Origin: Macrothele yani | Lineage: Eukaryota > Arthropoda > Arachnida > Araneae > Macrothelidae | Direction: 5' to 3' | DNA length: 64,000 bases | Assembly: GCA_039090855.1 (NCBI GenBank) | Contig: CM076997.1 | Coordinates: forward strand, 169,166,709-169,230,708 | Notes under the pieces: model-generated | The model's input: only the letters and a program-made list of their open reading frames with translations | Told to the model about the DNA's origin: nothing | The model's database searches: none | Part shown: positions 39,801-50,597 of the stretch, piece by piece | Layout: every line of letters starts with the position of its first letter | Position numbering within the stretch: position 1 is the stretch's first letter | Position numbers and translations under genes: made by a program

Positions 39801-42800
39801 AAGGGGGGGGGCCTGGTTCTGCTGCCTTCTTTTTCTACAGATAAGTACCTCCTGCTCTTCTGCTAGTAACAAAAATCTGACTCATGTTTTGAGTGTACCA
39901 GGGATCATAGCATACTTCTGGAAAATTTTAGGTAGGAATTTTAGGACTTCTTAGAAAAATTTTAGGAAAATTTTAGGAGTGTATTTCAATAAAAACTAGA
40001 TGTATATTTGTATACATCTAGTAAAACAACTTTGTATACATTGTAAAGAGTTTGCTTCACACCTTTCAACCATATATACTGATAGACTGCGCATGACATC
40101 AAAATTTCTGGCTCCAACATAAAATCACATGACAACAGTCAAAAAGATGGGTTACACATGCTGTGCTTATGGTTGCTCTGAGCGATATAGTAAAGAAAGT
40201 TCTATGATTTTTCATGGGTAAGAAACGAATTAAATACCTAAGTCAATAAAGTTCAATTACTTAACCAGAAACTTGCAACTATTGATATAAAAATATAGTA
40301 ACTTAAGAAAAAAATGGAATGCATGTTCCAAATTCTTCGCAAATGTTCATCACATTATAAATCACAAAATGTAAACAACCCAATCATGCATGTATATAGC
40401 TCATAAGTAAACTTACCTGAAGAGTTTTCATTATATATAAGGCGCATTCACATAATACACCGAAAACACTGAAGTTCTGCAGCATAAATTAGTAATCATA
40501 ACAGCATTTTTACACGAAATTTGGAGTCTGATGATGACGTGCCCAATGTTTGAGCCATGGCGGCTTTGATGCAGCTATTGCCAATGCGCAGTCCATTAGT
40601 ATATATGGTCGAAGTTCACACCCAAATTTTTTGCATAACGTCTAATGTCTAAAGTTTAAGTATGATTTACTTCTAACGTTCAGTTCTTATCTTTTCACGT
40701 GTTATTATCATATTCAAGTATATTTACCACATTCAAGTTTCACTTTGAACATTAATATGATGTTGAACCAGAAGCAATTCACGATTTTCACAGTAAAGTT
40801 TTCAGGTTTCACATTAAATTATAATATCCTAAAAAGGTAATTGAAAACCAAGAACTATGTACAATTGTTCACTGAATTACTTTTTTCATATTATTGTTTT
40901 AACCTTTTCCTGATTAGCCTATCTTTTTCTGCTTCCACCACAACTAATTTACTTTCAGTTTTCTTTATTTCAGCTGAACCTTGTATGATCAAGTTAGAGG
41001 CAACTGCTATTTCAACAGTATTTTGTTTTTCTACAGCTTTTCTCATTCTTTCTGTTCCCTCTTAAATTACTGCTAGGGAGGCTTCTTTATCTTTTTTAAG
41101 CCTATTTATTTCTGCATCATTTTCTTTTATTTTGTCATCAAACTCAGCTTTTCTTTTTTTCTCTAGCTGCTTTTCCTTATTTTCCCTCTCTTTCTGCTTC
41201 CTTTCTTTTACCTTTTTTGATTCTTCTTCCTTCAGCTTATCAACATACTCTTTATAAAATTTATGTGAATCACGAACACTATTTAACAAATTTCTTGTTA
41301 TGGGAACTTTACTTACACATCCATAGTGTTTAATGGCCCCTTTAACTATTCTTAATGATGTTATAGTTGAGTCTTTTAAGTTAGCCTTGTCCTTCCTTAA
41401 CAGAGCAGTGTTAACCGAAAATACCCTTTCTGCATCAGCATTAATATGAGGTAAAACTAATATTGACTTGATGAGTTTAGCAAGATTTGAGTATTTTTCT
41501 TTTCCGCTAGAGTCTTTAATACTAAATATATTCCGCCAGTAATGACCAATCCGCACTGGAATATGCCCTTCCTCTGAAAATTTCACTAGTTCATCTAGAG
41601 TTGGCTTATTGCAATTTAAAAGTTTCCACTCTTCTCTTACTCTATCAATTTGTTCCTCAGAAAGATGCAAAACACTTGAAATTCTGGTTATTTCCGAAAG
41701 TCCTTCAGTGACTGAAAGTTGAGTGGACTCTTTCTTTGGTTCTTTTACCTTTAAAACTTCTATGCCTCTTAGCTTTTGATTGCAGAATGGCAAATTTGAC
41801 TTTAAATATTTTGTGGTTGCAATTAGTGATGATCTTACATCTAAGAGAAATAATTTCTGCCTAGTCTCCTGAACATTCCTGAGGAGATTTTTTGTCTTCA
41901 TACCAACTTCTAACTCCCTAGTTTTTTCCATGAATTTTTGTTTTCAAAATCTACATTCTTTAGGTCTTTTCCAAATTTCCCTGCAATAACATCATCTTGG
42001 ATAAACTGAGCCATAACATTCCTCATTAAAGTATTTAAATCAGAATATAACTGGTGTATTTTTGGTTCTTCACTCTGATAACATAATGAAATCTTTTCAA
42101 AATTTTGGTGTGAAAATGAAATTAATGCTAAATAGCAAGGAGTTAGCTCATTTTTCAGGAAACAGTGAATTCTTTTATACCTTGCCGAATTGTGTAGTTG
42201 TTTTTCAAAAATTTTTTGAGATGGCAAGAAGTTTAAAAAATATTCTGTAATATTTAGCCATTGATCCAAGAGCCTCTGGGCTACAGAACCAACGGTTAAC
42301 CATCTGTTGCTGACATGACGCAAAAGAAATTTGGCTGTGACCAATGTTATATCCTCGACAGATTTATAATCCTCTCATCTTGCAGCATTACTCTTTAAAA
42401 AGTAATGCATATCAGTAGCAAATTCGTCAAAATCTATATTTAAGCTTGTCAAAAAAAATTTAAATGCATTACTAACAACATGCAGGTTGCAAAAACCTAG
42501 TTCCAAAGATTTCTGGCCTGTTTCTTGTTTTACAACTTCATTGAATTTGCGTAAAAAGCACTTATTTACATTTGGGCTGTCCATGGATACACAAATAATT
42601 CTGTTCAACGAAATATTGAAGGATGATAACACATCAAGAATTTCTTTTAGCAAAATATCTGCTGTTGCATGACCCAGAAAAACGCTTGTTAGGTATCGGC
42701 AAGAAACTGAATTTATTTCTGAAGACCAGTACCTGAGATACACATCCAACTGCCGTTTCACTTGTGTATTTGTAGTTTCATCAAATGCTATAGTAACCTT

Positions 42801-45800
42801 TCCTGGGCTACTAGATGCAATGTCTTTTTTCAAATCCTCTTCAAAATATTTTGACAATCCATGTGATATCACATAAGCAACTTTTTTTTCTTTAAGTTGC
42901 ATTTTGGCTGCAATAGCAGAATCAGGAAACATTTCTTTGAAAAGTTCAACTGTTTCAGTGCATGAAACAAAAGACATATTGTCCTTAGCAACTTTCATGG
43001 CCCATAATGCTTCGGCTTTAGCCAACTGTAAATCATGACTCAGTACTTCACTAATATTTGTTTTGGGCTGAAGATCCCGTCCTCTAAAGGCTTTCAGGAT
43101 GGACTTATTTTGAAATTTACTTTGAAATTTCTGCAAATGTTTTTTTCCTTTATGATGCGCTTTTACTTGTGAAAAGCCACTATTAGAAATGTTGAAAATT
43201 TCTGAACACAATATACACTTAGCAGAAAATATTGTTTCAGTTGCAGAACACCATTCTTTCAACTTCACTCCGTCCAATTCTTTGGCGAGCCACGCATCTT
43301 GAAATTTCGTTTTGGATTTAGGCATCTTAAACACTTGTATTACTAACCAGAAAATGAAAGGGAAGTACAAAAACACGTTCCAATATTGCAAAACCAGACA
43401 ACTTCCCGAAATTTGGCTGCGAGGATGTCAGAAGATAGAAAAAAAAAAAAGCAGGTCACCACTAGAGAACTGAACCTGCACACAGCACAGAGAACACCAT
43501 AAAAGACACAAAACCAGAAACTATCATACGCATCTCACGCAAGTTCAGTCAAAGCGAGTCGGAGCCGAGATATATTGCGCATCAAAGGTCGCTGTCGCCG
43601 ACGCACGATCGAAGGTCAATGATCACGTGCTCTACTGCCTGTCACGATAACACTAAGCTACCATCCCATCGTCATTACCGGAGGTTACGGAAGGAGATCA
43701 CATGTTTCCTCTTTGCTTCCACCCACCTGCGGTTTACAATAACAAAACATCAGCAGAAAGAGGAGGTTCCACAAGGCATGTACAAAAATAAAGTACGATC
43801 TTCTGTGTGCCACGGAGTTCGTCTGCAAAGCGCAAACCAGGGGTGAAAATGACCCCTCCCCTTTTCCCTTAGATCTCTTGTTACTCTCGAAAACTGTCTG
43901 AAGGCAAAAAGTGGAGCGCCCGCCCCGAAGCAAGTGCATCTCGATGGCGTCATTTTCCCTCCCTTCAGCAGCACAGCATATAGGCTGTGTTTCTACAATA
44001 ACAGGTCTTTTTACCTTACTGTAATGGTAAATTTATTGGCGTTAATAACGGTTGTGTTTTTAATAAATAAGCTTACGAAAATTTTAGAATGAATAGCAAA
44101 TTTTAGGTATAATTTTAGGAATTTAAGGAGGGTCACAAAATATTAGGAATTTTAGGAGGAATGCGATCCCTGTACCTAAAAGTAAGTTGGAATATTCATC
44201 ACTGTGCTACACAATTTCATTACACACCTTTCTTTAACACTTTAATTTGAAAAAGGTTATGACTCCATAAACAACATAAAATAAATTGCTAAATTAATTT
44301 CAGAACTGTGTAAACAACATTTTATACAAAATTTTCTGCTAACGCATCTTCTGCTTTAACAGTTTTTCATTGTGAGGAAGAATACAAGAGCCCTTTTTTG
44401 ATACATGAATAGTTAAGATGGATGTCATGTTTTAAAAAGTGGTCGGTACATGGAAAATTACTTGCATTTTTGCCAGGAAATGAACAGTTACTAAAAATAA
44501 AAGGAAATTCACGATCCAAGAGCATAATTTTTAACTTTTTCAGGACTTTCATGACCCTTTTCTGAATTTGTGACTTTCAGGATTTTCATGACCAGCAGAC
44601 ATCCTGTTTCAATATCTCAACTATTCGGTAACTCCCTTTTGGCAACAGATACAATATTTAAATTCCAGACATTCTTCTTGCCAGGGTTGCAGAATATGTA
44701 CGAACGTGTGAATGAGGTTCTGGGGAAATTAAGGCAGCTCTGGGGAAGTTTTTGCCCAAAGGTAAAATAATAATAATAATAATAAAACAAAAAATTGACT
44801 TTTTAACAACGAATATAATGTGAAAGAGAAGAGTAATTTACTGCACAGTAATCAGGTAATCATATTGAAAAAAATTCTGTATTATGAGTACAAGAGATAA
44901 TGAGTGCAGTGACGTACTGCTGACTGCCGCTGGCAGACGATTCACCGAGCCCAAATCACTTTACTAATGCCAAGGCGGAGACAGCATGGTGTGAGTAACA
45001 AGAATGATGCAACCACTAATTATGCTAATAAACATTTCTGAAACTAATGGCAGCGAATGCGTCATAAGGCACCAATTTTAAAAATTATTGGGGGGTTTCG
45101 GAAATTTTAAAGCAAATGACCCATGCATTTTTCAAAGGATTTAAGTATAATTTAAATTTCATTCAGTAAAATTATCTGGCACAATTAAATACCTGAAATG
45201 CTAGAATGAAATAAATAAATTATAGTTAATTACAGAATTTTTTAGCTGTTTATTTTTCAGCCTCTCTGCCTCGCCACTGTTTTCACCTAGACCCAAAAAT
45301 GTTTCAGACATTTTGAAGCTAAGTTTTATGTTTCTATTTCCAGGACTCCATCACTTTTGTTTGGAATGACAGGGGTGGGGAAACCACCAAGTCTTCTTTG
45401 CCTGCATTGTCTGAGAGGAAGGAGAAAAATGCGAAAGGACAGATTAAATTCCCAAACAGACTATATATCCTTGTTCAAATTTCGCTGATTTGCGATGAAC
45501 ATACTTTTTACGTAGCTACGATAATATAACTTGATTGACGTTAAATGTCCGTCATTACTGTTTCACACGTTATTGCAAGTTCGGCAATCGGGAGATTATT
45601 AAATGATGTTAGATACGTATGGGGCATAATATCAGCAATTAATATCAAGAAACAATGAACTATATATGTACTTACTATATTCGTAGTGCCTGTTGGGGCT
45701 TCTTATGAACACCTGTAATGTGTTTATTCACAAGACATTGCCGTAACTATCCGACTCATTCAAAGAATGTGAACTTTTTTCAACTGTGAAGTTGAAAAAC

Positions 45801-48800
45801 TAAAATTCATGATATTGTAAAATCTGCACCAGATAAAATTGAAGATAAATTTTTACAATGAAGGTAAAAAATTATTTTACCAACAACGAAATATGAAATT
45901 GAATTAAAACCTTGCCGAATTTTTTAAAAACGAACTATAATCTTGAAGAGGAAATTATCTTGACTGCAAAGCACCACGACAACAACGAAACATGAAAACG
46001 AATTACAACTTTGCCGAAATTTTAAAAAATGAAGTCTTGAAAAAGAAATAATAATCATCTTGACTGCAAAGCATACAGAAATAAATCTCCCGACTGCGAA
46101 ACACCAAACAAGTTTCTGCTAATATTCATAGCTATCATCAGTGGTAGGTGCACGGACGTTGTAATTACAGCACTCACTCGCTCAGGTATGCTGCTCAACC
46201 CGAATGCATGTTCAGCCCTGTCCTGCAGATATTTGCGCATCATGGTTTGGGTTTTACTGCGCACATCTATGGTTTGCCATCTGTAGTTGAACAAAATAAA
46301 TAAGTAGCATTTAGGAGTAGAAATATGCACTTGTATTTTTAGGTAATATTTGATGTAAGCTGTTTTATGTTATTGTTTTTCTTCTTGAAATGTTTTTTCT
46401 CCTGTTCAATAAGGTACCTCCATGCAAACTGAAGCTCTACTGGACTATTAACGTTACAGTTGTATCTTTTAGTTTTCTATAACATCGCATAGAGCTCATG
46501 CCCAGATTCTGACCTCCGAGGCTGTAGTCATTGAGAAAACTAAAAGATACAACTGTAATGTTAATAGTTTAGTAGAGCTTCAGTTTGCATGGAGGTACCT
46601 TATTGAACAGGAGAAGAAACATTTCAAGAAGAAAAACAATAACATAAAACAGCTTACATCAAATATTACCTAAAAATACAAGTGCATATTTCTACTCCTA
46701 AATGCTACTTATTTATTTTGTTCAACTACAGATGGCGACACCATAGATGTGCGCAGTAAAACCCAAACCATGATGCGCAAATATCTGCACGACAGGGCTG
46801 AACATGCATTCGGGTTGAGCAGCATACCTGAGCAAGTGAGTGCGGTAATTAAAACGTCTGTGCACCTATTACTGATGATAGTCATGAATATTAGCAGAAA
46901 CTAGTTTGGTGCTTTGCGGTCAGGAGATTTATTTCTTTATGTTTTGCAGTCAAGATTATTATTATTTCTTTTTCAAGACTTTGTTTTCTAAAATTTCAGC
47001 AAAGTTGTAATTCGTTTTCATGTTTCGTTGTTGTCGTGGTGCTTTGCAGTCAAGATGATTTCCTCTTCAAGATTATAGTTCATTTTTAAAAATTCGGTAA
47101 GGTTTTAATTATTCAGTTTCATATTTCGTTGTTGTTAAAAGAATTTTTTACCTTCATTGTAAAAATTCATCTTCAATTTTATCTGGTGCAGATTTTACAA
47201 TATCATGAATTTTAGTTTTTCAACTTCACAATTGAAAAAAGTTCACATTCTTTGAATGAGCCGGATAGTTACGGCAATGTCTTGTGAATAAACACATTAC
47301 AGGTGTTCATAAGAAGCCCCGACAGCCACTACGAATATAGTAAGTACATATATAGTTCATTGTTTCTTGATATTAATTGTCGATATTATGCCCCATACGT
47401 ATCTAACATCATTTAATAATCTCCCGATTGCCGAACTTGAATAACGTGTGAAACAGTAATGACGGACATTTAATGTCAATCAAGTTATATCCCAAACAGA
47501 CTGTTCAGAACAATATAACCATTTGTAGACTGGGGAGAGGGTGGAGCGATAAATCGCTCAGAGCCAAGTAGTTGGAAGGAAAGGGAGGGCAGAAATGCTG
47601 CGTCCCACTGCGTCGTTAAAAGGTTAACCCAAAGACCTTTCTTGTAAACACAGAAGGAAACTCTCTGCCTTTTGATCTAAAAGCCGGAAGTATGGAATGA
47701 TGAGATGGAAAACAAAAACAAATCGTCCTCCAATCCTAACATATCGAAAATCCAAACTACCAGTAGTCCCAATTAGTTTGGATTTGGGACGCTCTACTGT
47801 ATTTTTATTTATAAGCTTAGACGCGCAATGCCAAGCTTCAACTTCAAGCACATGTGCAGTGAGCTCTATTGGTAGCCATTTCACCAGGGACACATGTGGT
47901 ACTTCGGTTGCTGTTTACATGCTATGCATGTTATTCGTACTGCTATTTGTGTGCAGTTTATTAAAAAATGTGGTGCTCTATATTCTGTGGTGTGGCATGC
48001 ACCTATTTATAAATTTATTACTGGTGAATATACAACTAGTGTGATTTTGTGTTTCATTATTAATTGTGTGCTCAAAAATACCGGGGTGACTAGTAATTAT
48101 GTCAACCTTTAAAAGTAAACAAGTGAACTGCGCTTATTGTGATTGGCATGGCAGGCGTGATAAACACATAAGTCATGTTTTAAATAAACATCCGGATGAT
48201 AAACCTAGAACCAGGGATCAATGTAGTATTTCCCAATTTTTAAACCTAACACTCATGATCTTGAAGCAGTTAATGCAAGTGGCATTTCCATGGTGGAAGA
48301 TAACATTTCCTGTGGTTTTCTTCAGCATCTCATCTCAAGGTGTATAGGATATCAAAGGTAATCGACAACCTTCACAAAGAGACTGGAAGTCTGCCATTTC
48401 TTGGTAACAACTGACATCACCCATCAATGTAAGATTTTATAAGTTTAGTAGAAGAATGTATGTAAACACTCTTCATTGTTTTAACTTTTTGCATATTATC
48501 ACCTCTGCTACAACCTGTCCCATTTTTCATATTTGAATTAAAAAGGGAAATCTGTATTATGAACTTTATCGCAATTTGAATAAACTATACAAAAAGCATG
48601 CTTACGAGTCCCAATGCCAATCATTTTCCATTTAATAAAGTTAGGCAGACAGACGTTACAGAAGAAGGCCAGACAAGGTACAGTTGAATTAAATGGTGAC
48701 TCGATGAAGCTTGTCTGAACTGATAATTTAAAGTTGAAAAAACACAAATAAAAGAGGATGAAGAGCTGTGATACAACATAAAAACATACTACTTTAATTA

Positions 48801-50564
48801 AAATATGACAAAGTTCAGTAAAATAAAATATGCCTCTCTGTAACGAGGCTCTCAAATAAAAAGGTTTAGAAATGAATTACGTCCACTATAGGTAATGGAA
48901 GTCATTACTGAAATGAAGCATAAAAATACTAATGAGAAACGAATAGACAATATTCATTCATCAAAATCAGTATCCAAAGAGGCCACAAGAATAGCAGAAA
49001 TTTCAGTAGGACTTGCTAGCAAGTTGCCGATGTCCCACGAATTTCAGTAAAAAATCTGTTCACCATTCTCAGGGAGTGCAATAAGAACTCACTGCCCTTC
49101 TCACCATCTTTCATATACTGCCACACTCATCGGAGCCGCCGAGTTGCTGAGTCCTACGGAAATTTCTGCTATTCCTGTGCCCCCTTTGCATATTGATTTT
49201 GATGAATGAATATTGTCCATTCGGTTTTCATTTGTATTTTTATGCTTCATTCCAGTAATGACTTCCATTTCCTATAGTGGATGTAATTCATTTTTAAACC
49301 TTTTTATTTGAGAACCTCGTTACAGTGAGGTATTTATTTTACTGAACTTTTGTCACATTTTATAGCTCCTCACCCTATTTTATTTGTGTTTTTCCAACTT
49401 TGAACTATCAGAGTTCAGACAAACTTCATAGAGTCAACATTTAATTCGACGGTATCTCCGGTATCTTGTCCAGGCTTCTTCTATAACGTCTGTCAGCCTA
49501 ATTTTATTAAATGGAAAGTGATTGACATTGGGACTGGTAAGCATGCTTTTTGTATAGTTTAATAAAATTACAATAAAGTTCATAATACAAATTTCCCTTT
49601 TTAATTCAAATACGAAAAATGGGACAGGTTGTAGCAGAGGTAATAACACGCAAAAAGTTAAAACAATGAAGAATGTTTACATACATTCTTTTACTAAACT
49701 TATTAAATCTATATTTATTGCATATTTTTCTTGCCTTATTAAATATAAAAGCAATTTAATGCAATGTCAGATTGTTTTTCATTTATTTATTTGTTGGAAT
49801 AAATATCAGTTGTTTTTGTAGTTTTTCAAATTTTTAAGTAATAGGCTTTAAGGATAGTTCTTAATCATCAACATATAGTCTAATAATCACTTAAACTTGT
49901 ATGAAAATTGCCTACAGTTTTGGGGGAAATTTCAGACAAAAAAATTGTGTTGTGGGGAAATATTAGGCCCTGAAAATTTTCTGCACCCCTGCTTCTTGCA
50001 ACATAATTCTATGTAATTAAGGCTTATGCTTAGATAAAAGGTCTGACAACTACTATATAACATTTTACAAATTGACATAATGCTTAATGTGAAAATAAAG
50101 TCTGCCTTGAGTGATCATATCTCAAAAGTTGTACACTCAAGAGAGATGATACAAAGAAAAAGAGGCATCAGAAACCATAATCAAAAGTTTGATCACAACC
50201 AAGGTCAGTGATGCTCATCTGTGTAAGGCAGCAAATCAGGATTCAAAGCTGTTGCATAAATTATACTTGCTGATCACAGCTGAACCTGTAATTATTTCAG
50301 GCTTCTGATCAAGAGAAGAAGTTTTGTACAACTAACCTAAAAAAACTGTAAAACATTATGCATTAATGGCCTAATGTTTTACAAGGAGATGCAACAGCAA
50401 AAAGAAAAAAAAAGGCACTAACTCTTCAAAGTTCTTTTGTCTTCAAAGTTTCCCAGAAAATGTTTGACAATACCTTTAAAAGATTGTCACACATCAAAAA
50501 CACTCACATTTAAAGTGGCGTCAAAGTGACAAACATGCAGTTTTTGCCTTTGTGGCTTTTTTTA

Positions 50565-50597
<33 letters not shown>

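Larger units (their letters stand above)
44682..49991 (+). mobile_element. hAT-type non-autonomous element, copy 2, with nested insertions
   Basis: Exact 8-bp target duplication CTTCTTGC (44674-44681, 49992-49999). The ends read CAGGGTTGCAGAA and, inverted, CAGGGGTGCAGAA. Removing the two fold-back insertions (45463-47490 and 48437-49761) and their duplicated targets leaves about 1.93 kb that aligns with copy 1 at 30379-31899, with extra internal sequence. Both copies sit in the same large intron. Confidence 0.88.

Noticed and set aside
46055..46330. 91-codon minus-strand ORF
   Set aside because: Lies wholly within an arm of a fold-back element; its mirror copy on the other arm is broken, and no domain is seen.
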